From the NCBI GenBank assembly GCA_003260075.1, contig QLIY01000452.1, positions 1 through 64,000 of the forward strand: 64,000 nt of DNA. The letters run 5' to 3'. Under the pieces are notes generated by a model, which was not told the origin of the DNA, made no database searches, and worked only from the letters and a program-made list of their open reading frames with translations. Source of the DNA: Phallusia mammillata. Lineage: Eukaryota > Chordata > Ascidiacea > Phlebobranchia > Ascidiidae. How positions within the stretch are numbered: position 1 is the first letter of the stretch; the number at the start of each line of letters is the position of its first letter. Shown here piece by piece: positions 20,753 through 32,270 of the stretch. Both the position numbers and the translations under genes were made by a program.

Positions 20753-23700
20753 AAGTGTTGATCTTGTCACAGCTAAGTTGCACCTGCGCATCTTAACTGT
20801 GGATTATCTTTCCGGGGTTAGGGAGGTTTAAGCGCGATAATAACCATCCCGCGTGCACCTGGCTTGTGCGGTTAACCCCAGGGCGCGAAAAAGCCGACGC
20901 GGTTTGAAAACGTATATCCTCTGTCTCCGTGCATAATGCATGCATGGAAAAATGTATGATGCCGCGCTAAGAAAAAGGGGCTTCAAATTTTTTATTTAGG
21001 CTCCGAAGACTTAGATATGTCTGTGATAGGTTTCGTGACTCGATTATCTTACAAAATACAAAAAAAATGGGCGAGGGGGTCTACTTTACATTTACATGGG
21101 TTACGCAATTGCATGCCGAATAGTCCAATCCTGCGGTGACCTTTAAATACAGACTTTAAGTCAGAACTGTCCCCACACTTAAGAAATATAATTCTGACAT
21201 TCCCTTGCAAAACTGTTTTTGCATTGCAGCGAACGAAAGAACGTTTAGGTAAAGGTACGTTTGTGATGCTTCGAGTACCTCGAAAACGAAGACGATGTCT
21301 TGAAATTATTGTCGGCCCGGAGCGTGGTATCCGCCGGAGGGCGTAGTGTCGGCCCCAGCTGAGCATCAGCAGACCGAGCAGAGTCAAAATCTCGACAACC
21401 AGTCGACACGTCATGCTCGCGCCACTGTACGTCATCGATACACGCAAAAATTTGTCTAAATTTGAACCTTATCGCTGGCGCCTGCTGCGATAAGAAACGC
21501 AGTAAAAGGTACGTAAATGACTGCAAACGCCGAAAACAGAATCGAATAACGCCGCGCCGCTGGTGGAGCAATGCAAGGGGGAAGTTCGCACATTGCTGTT
21601 GTGGCGTTTGCCCTGGTTTCATTCCATTAGGTTATCAACAGCCAGCTTGCCATTAGAGTTTTTTTGTGATAAGGTTGTGGGTCTTCGCCGAAACTGCTAT
21701 CAAAATGGTATCTTAGTTTGGCCTTTGTTTGCCGCAACTTCGCTTTTAACAGCATTCAAGATCTTGACTGATGCGGTTCTCGCGCGGGGCTTTTTTACCA
21801 TTTTTGCGGTAAAATGCGTGTCAAGTTTGGGTGCAACCTGTAACCTGTGCTCGATGATGAAAGAAGGACCGCTTCAAAAAAGTAGAGCAAAACCAGAAAA
21901 TCAAAAGATCGGCAGTTTGTATTGATTTGAATCTGTCAAGATATAGATATCGAAAACCCCTACAAAATAGCGTAATACACTGTCGCAGATACAGCCAAAT
22001 TGGGTTCCGATTTATTACTTTAAAATTGAAAAACAAATGTCATGAGATGCCCCTGGACAAAACCAAACTTTGCGCTTTCTTCTCAAAACTTCACGGACTT
22101 TCTGTTTTATCACTTAATAAACAAATATACGCAAGGTAACTTAAACATCTTATTCTGAGAAATTTAATTCAAAATATATGCAGCCTTTAAGTTATGCCAA
22201 GAGGTGCTTTTCGCAATTACACCACAGTTGATGCTTATTTCAGACACGAGGAAATTTGGATAAATCAAGTTTCTATTTGTATTTTAAGCCAATCGATTGT
22301 GACCTGCTTCAGCGAACCGACAACAAAATTGCAAGTGGTGCTCTTTAACCGCAAACAAATTGCCAAGACGCGCGTGCTACGGCCTGCATTCCCTAACAAA
22401 GCGGACAACTTTTGTCTCACTCCATTATGGGATGAAATTACAGCGTGCTGGGGCATTAGCGCCGCAAAGAGGCCGTAATTGCGCCAATTTTCGCCTTCGA
22501 ATCAATATAGCTGATGAATAATGCATTGCGACTCGCGCTGTTATTAAATAAACGTCGGAAAGTCGCGACACTTCCGACCCTGGAGCCGCCGAGATGCGAT
22601 GACAAGCGACAAGCGCGCGCGGTTTTCTGTTCTAAAATGCCGCTAAATCAAAACCGACAGCGCCGGGTCAAAGTTGCGACGCGGCCCACTTGTTTTCCAC
22701 TAATTCATTGTCTTTTGTTTGTGACAAGCACTGACGCAATAATCGAGCAAGTTTCGCGCGCTCCAGTTGTCGCGACCGGGATGATTTTTCCGCCGTCATG
22801 GGAAACTGGAACGCGCAGCGAACTTGTGTCGAACGCCGCGGCATACGTCATAAGTGATTGGCGGCGCGAATCGAAGGCGATTGGTTAATCCGGTGTTTGG
22901 CTCCCATCGCTTCCAGCGTGCTCACGAACCGTCAAAGCGCGTCTAATCCGCATTGTTTCGGCTCAAAAACCCTGCATAAATGCTCCTCGTGCCTCCGTGA
23001 TGCGTCAAATCAATTATTTGCGTTGAAACGATCCGGTTCCGCATCGGGTTCCTGTCGTAGCACAGGCCGCCGACGTTCCTCACAGCCACTACAAAGTACG
23101 CGCAGTTTATCTGCATAACCGGATAAGGTAACAATACTCGTGCCTGCATAACACCGTGCTAGCGATCCTAGATGTCGCGAAACCTAAGACACGATCAAAG
23201 CCTTGCTGTCCTCACGACGCAGCCTCACCGCGACAAGAATCCCATCCGACAGTGGACGATAAGACGGGCTTCCAGCAGTCAGAGAGGTGCAATAATAACA
23301 AATCGCGACGCTGAAAGTCCACAAAAAAGGAGCCCTTATGTGTTAGAAGTTCTATCGGCGACGGCGCGAGACCCAGTCGAAATAAACGTGTGTCAAAGAC
23401 GATTTGTGTGAAGCTTTTCAACGGGCGAGAGGCACAAACGTGGCCGACCACTCGACTTGGGCACGTTCCCGTTTGAGGCGTTGTTGATTTCTGTGACAGC
23501 ATTTTCAATTGGGGAAAAATGTAGCCTTTCGGGAGATGTTCCCAAGCATGAGAGCTTGACATCCGGTACTCCGACTTTCGTTTTCACTTTGCCGTGTCTG
23601 GGACAGCGCACGGTGCTTGCAATTGTTAGGGCGATGTCACCTGTTGATGATCAAAGGCCGCATTCCACCTTCGATTCGCCGCCCCCCAAATGACGCTTTC

Positions 23701-25130
23701 CCTTGTCACAGCCGCCGGGGTCGCGACCCACGCTAATGGCAACAACTTTCATGTTACCACGGCCGTGCAATGAAAAAGGGTTCCAGGTTAGGGTAAAAAG
23801 ATCCCAAAGTGGAGTTCCACAGGGATCATTTTTTGGACCAAACAAGCCACAATGCCAACCATTGAAGGGTAGAATAACTGGAAAGGTATCGGGTTTTCTG
23901 TCGCATGCGTTTTAAGTTTAATCATCGATGTAGTGCCTTGGCGGCGATGCCGATTGAAACAAGATAAGAGTAAGTACACAGAGGCCTGAGTTCAAGTGAA
24001 ACCTGTAACGTACTTGAACCCTGACTTGCTTTACAAGCGTTTTGAAGCCTCGTTAAACGTTGGCAATGAAGATTAAGATACCACATGTGAAAGGGTTGAT
24101 GTCTAATGTTTCAGCGTTGCGTTTTTTCAAACCTAAACACATTCCAGTTCCTCAACATGCAGCGCAACTCAACACCACAATGCCCGACACGCTAATTTAC
24201 GAGGGCACAACAGGCCGCTGGTGCTTGTGCATATACACACAGGCCACTACACCGGAGTGAGAATTGCATAAAGTCCGTGGGATAAGTTCATCGATCATAT
24301 AACATAAGGAACGCAAGTTATGGTTTTTGGTAAAGGTTAAACGAAATTGAATTAGCGAAATCAACAAAAGCCACCATGGAATTTAGCACGAAATCTACAC
24401 CATGACATTGAAAGTGCTTTACATTTCTTAAGTATGACTACAACCTGTTAAGAACAAAAAATTCAACAGTAAATTCTGAGTAAAATTGTTGTCATGCAGA
24501 TATTGTTTCCTCAGTTTTGCTACAATTCATTTTCCAGTTGGACACTAATGGCGTGCGAAATAAACCTTTCGTTACGTTGCGTCAAAAAATTCTTCGAAAA
24601 GCAACCATTTCGGGGGATTTTTGTCGATATGTACACTTAAAATGCGTTTGTAATTGCCCGTAACAAACAGAACAGACGCTAGTTAAGTTGACACGGTAAA
24701 TGAATGCCATCATTTGCGCAGTGTGGTATTTACATGGCTTTGCGAGTAATGTGCACTCTCACATGCCAATGCACGTAAAACAGCGACCAGTTGGACTTGA
24801 CGTGTTGCCAAGCGTTTCTTACGGCTCAGTTGGCCTTCAAACGGCCACGGGTCACTTATCAGCACCAGTGAGGTGGTCCACTTACCTCTCCAAGCAAGGA
24901 TAACTACTCTTGATCCTCAAAGTAAACGAGCTTCAATAAAGGGATTAGTAACATTGTTTAGGTCGCTCACCTCTTCGGTTCCGAGGATGCACGAGAACTC
25001 GGTTGCAGTCCAGGCAAAACGCGGCCATCAGAGCGAAAACGACGTAGCAAAGGCTGATGATGTAGCAGAGGTCTCCTCGTTTGACGGCGATCACCAGCAT
25101 AGCAGACAGCGACGACTTAAGCTTGGGCAT
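17573..25130 (-). CDS. RSPO: R-spondin-like secreted protein, three exons (3' part not found)
   Basis: Minus-strand exons 25130-24971, 19743-19543 and 17725-17573 join with phase 1 throughout and GT-AG boundaries. Exon 1 starts MPKLKSSLS and holds a hydrophobic signal-anchor-like stretch (about residues 22-40). Exon 2 encodes a furin-like repeat (CDKCPDQPNGCTSCDQ ... CVHHCPDGHYNHR) and exon 3 a second one (CRTCDSRSTCNTCMDNYYYY ... CIEVKK). One furin repeat per phase-1 exon, the Cys spacing and the CPxGHYxHR motif fit R-spondins, which bind LGR4-6 and ZNRF3/RNF43 to raise Wnt receptor levels. Two oddities: the LGR-contacting Phe pair of repeat 2 (FSxxF) is DSRST here, and no thrombospondin type 1 exon was found downstream. 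Exon 3 ends in a good donor (GTAAGC), so at least one more exon is expected. Another furin-repeat protein is the alternative. Confidence 0.72.
17761..17790. promoter_or_regulatory. Paired palindromic CRE/ATF sites
   Basis: TGACGTCA occurs at 17761-17768 and 17783-17790, 22 bp apart centre to centre (about two helical turns), immediately upstream (on the minus strand) of R-spondin-like exon 3, in the intron. A third copy lies at 18336-18343. Function is inferred from motif only. Confidence 0.4.
20494..20525. promoter_or_regulatory. X-box, TATA-like and CRE cluster without an assigned gene
   Basis: 20494-20507 (AATGCCATGGCAAC) fits the RFX X-box consensus at 13 of 14 positions, followed by TATATA at 20510-20516 and TGACGTCA at 20518-20525. 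The arrangement resembles a compact promoter, but no conserved coding exon was recognised beside it. It lies in the large first intron of the R-spondin-like gene, about 200 bp from the 48-G run. Confidence 0.35.
20703..20750. other. Long G run (48 G)
   Basis: Forty-eight G with no copy of the left flank on the right side. It sits in the R-spondin-like intron. As with the 56-G run, a gap filler of about 50 is more likely than a natural homopolymer. Confidence 0.75.
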
Positions 25131-28100
25131 GTTACCATCAAGTACACATAATCACCCGGTTTTGTCACACACATGCTTGAGCCTTCAGGGCAGGTACGTT
25201 GCCTAATTGCTTGCAAGACAACAGTGGGATAGGTTTAGCGCTACGCGACAGGTGCACATGTTGAAAGTAGACTAAACAAAGGCAAAAAAGATATGCAGAA
25301 TATTTAAAACGGTCACACACTCCTTACACAGGCTACAGTGGTATACCAATACTCTAATCAAACATTGACACAAAAAAACCTTAATATAGCTATCTATCTG
25401 GTCCTTACTCTTCAAAGTATAATCTCGAAACCCCAAAAGAGAATTATTTTTACGTACGCAGGTCAACAAAAGTTAAAACGACAATGAACTGAAATAAAAT
25501 TTTTTAGATCAGTTCTGAGCCTTTCATCCTGACTGAACTTTTTTCTGACACAGTACACAAAAAAGGGATACAAATTAGTTACCTTTTTCTCTGGTACACA
25601 CTAAATATGTTTACGTCTTCCAACTTAGCTTTCTGCATCTGTCCCACGCCTCGCCTGTTGGATTTAAAACATTCGATCTAGCAGCAACACGACTGATTCG
25701 CTTTGAAAAAGTTTTTGTGCAAGGGAATTACGGTCTGTACGAGTACCTACTATTAGCGGCAACCCTAAATACTTGTTTCGGTTTTAATTAGATTTTCAGC
25801 TCCTAATTTCGGTGTAATGAGGCAAAACGGGTCAAACTTTAAACGTTTTTGTAAGAACTAATCTCTAGTTCGCATTTTTACACAATTTACCAAGACATAC
25901 CTTCGGATTTCGGTCAGGTTTTCTCAAAGAAAATTACATTAAAAAAAAATAAACTCGTCAAAATATTATGTATGAAATAATAGTGAATTGATATTACCAT
26001 ATACTAATCCACTTCATTTTACGAAAGCGGAGGCCAAGTTGTCATATGTTTATTAAGAATTTATGTGTTCGATCAGGGGTGGGCCAGACAGAACAAATAA
26101 AGCAAAGACATTGTGTCCACATGCTGATTTGCAACCCTTATGAGAGTGATCACTGATGAAAAAGGATTGCGCAAGATTGACAAAACGCCAAGCAAAACAA
26201 GGCTTTTAGTAGCCCGAATTCCAATGCCATTCATTTCATTCTGTTACGCTATATGTTACTTAAATGCCCTGATATTGCCCTAGCTTATATTTGTCTCGAG
26301 TAAACATCGTGAAGTCGCACGGCATGCTGGGGATTGATTACCCCGCGGTTACTTGTACCCATTCTTATTTGCAAAACTGACGAGAGGCACAGGCTGGGCT
26401 GGCGAACTGAGTTAAGTCGATCCCGGGCCGCAGTGAAAGTTATAGCTTCGATCGTGGCTCATGTTTGTCAATGCCAAACTCAAGATCATGCGATCGCGCT
26501 TTCGAAGTAAGCCGCATTTGCCACTGATCTACGATCCGTTGATATACGGACGAGGTGTGGTGGAACTTTGAAGGATTTGGGATTCGCGCGACTTGGAATA
26601 ATCAGAAAGCCGCAAAAATGTGAATAGTTCGGTTTACAAACTGAGTGCAAACTTTTATAGATGCGATGATACTCCAACGAGGTTTGCTATACATGAGTGG
26701 TTTCATTACCTAGCTGAGCGGCTGTATTTATTTCTTTTTCAAAACAACACAAACGGGCTTAGAAAAACTTCAGAAGTTTTTTTAAGGAAAAATGTTCTCT
26801 TTAACCAAGCGATACGCGGACAAAATGTGCTATAAAAACTTGACTATGGAATGCGCACGCCTTAGAATAACTGTCGAGATAGACAATACAAAAGCGCCTT
26901 GCACTTGGCCCATAATTTTGCTACAAAGTAATTCAAGAATAGTGGATTCTGTTTGCGCTATGGATCGCACCTACCCTCGTGGTCAGTATTTTCTATAGCT
27001 TGTGACGATGCCGCCTTCAACTCGTTGTCATGCGACAATGGCCCTTCAATCCAACACCAACATACCTTGTTTGATCACGGCTGCCTTAAATCAACAAAGG
27101 ATACAACAGAGTGCCACTTTAAACTCAACCATTTCTGGCGACACTCACCTCGACCTAAGGAATCTAACACTTCCGCTAAACACATCTCTCGCGGATTTTT
27201 CCCTCAAAAGCCCGCTGGTTCCTGCCGCGAAGACAGCCCGTGTCTCTCACATCGCAGCGTTCCGACAGTCACAAGCGAACCATCCGCTGTTGACTCTGTT
27301 ACGCTCATCCCGTCAACGCAAATAGCGAAGAAGGGCCCAGCAACAAAGGCGGGCCGTGTACACACACCAGCGCAATGCATTTCCAATATCAATTATCTTA
27401 AATCGCAATACGCACGTTTGATAGCAAATCTTAGCGCGATGAACCTCAGTTTACTCTGGCATTCGACCAAGATCAACACTGTAACGTTTTCCTATTTGGT
27501 CTGCGTCTATAGGTTCTGCCTGGGATTATTTGTGCTTTATATCTTTGAGTGACCTATTTTGATTTCGCGTCAAGCGAGAGTATAGGAACTCACGCTGGTG
27601 TTAGGAAATTGAGAGCTACATTCACTAGACTTCCGATCAAGCTCTGTCCTCCCATTTTCTTTCTTTATCGTTGCAGCAGGTGTAGGAAATATTCTGCATC
27701 TCTGAACAGTTTTTTTCTTTGCATCAATTATTAAAAGTCCACCTGTTTGGATGTCCGAAACAGGTGCTATCTGCAACAGGTGCTCTAAACGCGTAGACTG
27801 CAACGGACAAAATTCCAAACAATCTGAAAAGTTGATTGTTTTAAAACCTAACTAAAACTTCCGTTTCGTGAACACGACTTTGATACTAAAAGGAAAGGTT
27901 TTTGTTAGTTTATAACCACCTTATAACATACATACACATTTTTCGAAGTTATAAATTTTTCACGTGTTTCGTGCTTTGCTGAGATAAATGGTTAAACTGG
28001 TACACAAATAATCTGACTGAAATCTTGTAAAAGGAACACTTGTCTACAATACAACAACATCAATAATTCCAAGTCCAAGCAAATCTTCAATGCTAAAACA

Positions 28101-31100
28101 CGGTCAAACAAACCAACTAGACTGGTGCTTAAAACTATGTTGCTCTGAAATTATTTTATCCAAACGCCGTCAATGGACCTTCTCTGCCCGAGCCAGACTT
28201 GCATGCTGCACGCGCCCATGTCAGATCTATTTTGCCGATTTCAGGCACGTCGAGAATCTCTCGACAGCAGTCAACTAACAAAGCCACACCAGTGTTCACG
28301 CTCACAATGTTTTCGCGTCTAATTAGCGTGCCACAGGGGACGTCTGTCGCACCACTCGCCTCAAAATATACAAGCGCGAACTAATTCTCTTCAGCCAGAT
28401 ATCGCGTATCGGGTAATTGTATCTCGAATTTTTTGGGCAAAGGCCCAGAGCGTCACTGCAAAAGTCATTTCACCCCAAGAACATTCTTGGCAGACCCTTG
28501 CGCTTTTTTAGGCGACAGTGGTGAATATATAGCTGCCTGCGTGCGTTGTGCTTGCGCATTCGAGGTGGAATGCCTGGGGTATTTCTCCAGTCATGCGCCT
28601 CTCGCTGTAAGAGGCAAATATTTCATTTCCAGGCTTAGATGTCTGCCCGTGTTTACCGACGACGCGCGCTCCATGTGTATTTATGGAGTAACACAATTTG
28701 GTCGGATGTAAACGCTTTGTTCTGCGTGGTCCCCGCTCGCTTATTGGAACTCCACCCCGCGACAAGTGGGTGTCTGTCAACTTTTCAACTCGAGTTGTAA
28801 GAACCGATCTTGCGTGCGTACAGACATGGCGCCCCGTTTAAAACTGGTTGACTCCAAACGTGTTTCTCCGCATCATAAATGTTTCAAAAAATTCGAATTT
28901 GTAATTACAAAAGTTATTTTACAAAACGTATTTGTTTCAGAGATTTAAATGCAGTAAACCTTTGGATAATAAAAAAATAATACGAGAAAGTTCACACGAA
29001 TATAAATTCCGCAAATTCGGCTTGATCACTTCTTTATTCAAATGGAATCTCAAAATCCATCTACTACACTATTATTTCCTTGTTTGATGCGGATGTGGGA
29101 CTGAAAAAACGTTTGAGCGGAACGTTTAACGCGTTCCGATGATTCCTTTTCCATTTAACATTCCAGTGAAAGGTTACATGACCCTCATTCGGCGCCCGGT
29201 CGAGTGCCTTCCGAATTGTCGGGTCAAGGCGGTATCACAGCGGCCTGAGCAGACGCAGCCGACTGTCTGCGGGCAGTTAAATCAGCAAACGAACTTCAAC
29301 CGGCACTGGTTTATGTTTCCGGAAGGATTTATGGCAAAGTGGCGACGTTTTCGCCCCGCGAGGCATTGTCTCTTGCAAAAGGGGGGTTGACGGACTAAGG
29401 GAGGTTCCGGGGCGATCACCAAAAGCCGACACGCAACAAAGGACGACCGTAACGCAGAACATGCTACATGACCCCGCAGTGACCTGATTAGCTCCGACTG
29501 ATGGCTGGTAGACTTTGTTTGTGTATGTTATTGAAACACTAACGCCGCTTTGGATTAACAGCGCAGCTGTGTGCCTCACATAACAATTACTCTCTTTCGA
29601 TTGATGCCAGCTTTTCCGAAGTTGTTTTGATACCAACAAAGTGACGATGAGTATAAGCGTCACCTCGGAGACCAAACTTTTTCAGGAGTGCACCACTCCT
29701 ATAAAGATGCGTATTTTGAAACATTATCTAGTCCCGTGCCACATGATCAAGATGATGCTTGTATTTCGAGTGCTTCTTTTACCAAATTGCCCCAATTATT
29801 CCAGACGTAATGTTTAAATACGGAGCCAAAGGTAATTCCATATCATTTGCAATGCCTGTAATTTATTGGTTATACATAATGTATGTCTTAATTTTGCCTG
29901 CGCAGAGTTGTAAGTGGGCTTGCAATCGATGCCCGAATAAAGGACTAAATATGCCGGGGTCCTCGTACTCGAGTTGTACACCTGTTAACTAACCCAACTT
30001 CGCACAATCCTTTTATTTCATTTGTATTATAACACGACATTAAAAACAGAATCAACTTGACCTTAAATCTACAGCTTAAGTTTTCTTTCCTCTAAAAGAA
30101 ATTTTGCCACAGGTAGCAGCTTCACATACATTTCTGCACGACTCTTTCGAGCGGCAAAGAGGCTTAAAAGCTTAAAACCCCGGTCTATAGATTACTATCG
30201 CAGGCTCGCACACATCCAAGAACCTGACGACGTTAATCCACTAACTATTCAATTAAAGCTGTGTCTGTAGCACTGCCTTCGCAAGCAAACTACTGTCGAG
30301 ATATCAAATCTACTTTATCTTGCTGTTGTTAACCCCTAAGCCTGTCATTGCATTGCTTGTTTGAGCAACGGGAGAACACTTGACGGTCGGAAACCGTTTT
30401 GCCCTGGGTTTGGGAGCGACATGAGCTTGTAATGCAGTTTTTGACCACAAACGAAAGCGAAGTTCTGGCGGTTACGATGGCAAGGTTCTTTTAAATGAAC
30501 GTTTGTTTCAACTAGGGCTCATCTTGAAATATGTTGCCTCTTAGAAAAAACAGCGTTTGTTACAAAACTAATTCGTTAGCCCCTAAAATAAAGATGAGAA
30601 GCCTATTTATTATACTGCATGAAAAAATTTAATTCAAATTAGGCAAAAAAATTGAAGTAAGCTTAGCGTCATAATACCATTGAATATAAATCACCAATAA
30701 AGGCAAGTGTATAGTGTTCCTATGGGAAATATCATCTGGACAAAACACCTCCGCATACACATACAATGTTTTTGTCTTTTGATGCTGCGCAACACACTGC
30801 AACCAAAATTCTAAAGCGGCCCACATGGGGCTAAATATACAAGCGGCTCACAGGTTCCCTATACCCTGCCTTGGAATAAAGATCTACAATTTTCACTCCT
30901 TGATCTATTACAAAAATATGCAAGTTCATCAACACCTGACCAACCCAATGACGCATGACAAATAGACTTCGAGAAAAGGCATAGCATACAAATATACATG
31001 TGCAATCGAAAACAAAACAGATGTATGCGCAAATTCATGAAACTCGACGTCAACAACATGAACCTTACTACAACTGAAACCATGTAATACTACGAAAACG

Positions 31101-31892
31101 CTTTCTTCGAAGTAGTAAAAAGGACGACGCAAGAAATACTTCTAACGTGAATGCTAAAACCTTGTATGGTAAAAATGTCGACCGACCTTTCCGAAGCCAA
31201 CAAAGAGTTTTGGGTCACACCAAATTCTAAATGGTATTTGAAATATGTGCTACTTTTCAAATACTAAAAATATGAACCCTATCGTGTTTTCCACAAAACA
31301 CACACACCATGTTTTATATCAAAACCTTTGCAAAAGAGCTGTTTCTAACAACAAACTATCCATCTATTTCGGCCTCAACAAACACGAACCCTGAAATGCT
31401 AAACGATCTTTCATACCGACATTTAAATTCTATGGGATCTACCTTCCTCTCTCATAAATCAATGTCAGCTGTTCGTAAAGCGATCCGTCTCAACCTGGTT
31501 GTGAACGCCATGTTATTGCTCAGCGCGTGTGTTCACAGCGGCATTATCGCTAGGACGCAGGTATCTTTTTTCTGTTGCTTTACAACCAAATACGCCCTTC
31601 TCGTACCTGTTTTGGCAACAAATTGCGCTGCGGCAAGTACGTGTCCTCGAATAAGGGAAATACCGTTTTTGCTGTGTGCTTGTTTATATTTCATTTAAGA
31701 GAAAGGGCATTAATTGCAATACACAAGTCAAAAATTCATAACAGGCGTTAACTAAATTTTAAAATTACTTTCAATTTAAAAATAAATAATTATGTTGTTC
31801 AACGCCATAAATAATCAAGAAATTATTTTATAACTTTATACTCCCCAACGTGAAAAAAATATTCAGCATACTACCACCTGGCGGCCACCCAA
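25131..31892. other. Region with no recognisable gene
   Basis: Several uninterrupted frames occur, the longest about 200 codons at 26953-27552 (plus), with a second frame overlapping at 27002-27325. None resembles a known family and codon content looks unstructured. Upstream regulatory DNA of the divergent R-spondin-like gene and of TTC29 is the most natural reading. Confidence 0.5.
31462..31560 (+). CDS. Possible signal-peptide first exon, product unknown
   Basis: ATG at 31462 opens a frame reading MSAVRKAIRLNLVVNAMLL... then a small-residue stretch (SACVHSG), like a signal peptide, and it ends at CAG followed by a GTATCT donor (31561). No downstream exon in matching phase was identified; TTC29 exon 2 needs another phase. 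It could be noise. Confidence 0.2.
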
Positions 31893-31906
31893 ATTGTCAT
31901 GGTAAC
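31893..31906. promoter_or_regulatory. RFX X-box upstream of TTC29
   Basis: ATTGTCATGGTAAC fits every position of the X-box consensus RYYNYYATRRNRAC. It lies 365 bp upstream of the TTC29 start codon. RFX factors control ciliary genes in animals through this motif and TTC29 is an axonemal protein, so motif and target agree. Binding itself is inferred. Confidence 0.6.
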
Positions 31907-32270
31907 AAACTAATTCCAATGAGCACGCTGCAAATTGTTCAGTGTTTATTTTGAACAGAAAACCGCTTATAAAAGCAATTTTCGAACTTGTTTTGGGTAA
32001 ATAGTTGCTGTTGTTTGTAACAAGTGGCAACGTATTTATATTGAAGTTAAATTATACTGAAAAATATTATATTAAAAGCTCCAGGTTAGACTCTTGCCTC
32101 AGAGAAAGCGAATAGTTGTGCTGGAAACAAATAAACATTGTTTAAATTAAGACTATTTGTTTTTGCAACTTTGCTCTGCAGATGCTTTAAAGTCCTTAAT
32201 GTGCACTATTTACCATTTTATGTAAAATAAATTGTTTAAAACTAATCTGGAAAACATTCTGCTCAAAAAT

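Noticed and set aside
20570..20831. Polyproline and polyglycine frames on both strands
   Set aside because: Both are translations of the 48-G run.
26953..27552. Open frame of about 200 codons on the plus strand
   Set aside because: No recognisable domain, a second frame overlaps it (27002-27325), and its residue make-up looks like translated non-coding DNA in a locally GC-richer stretch.
29031..29046. Second spliced-leader-like match on the minus strand
   Set aside because: Only 14 of 16 bases agree; matches this loose are expected by chance in AT-rich DNA.
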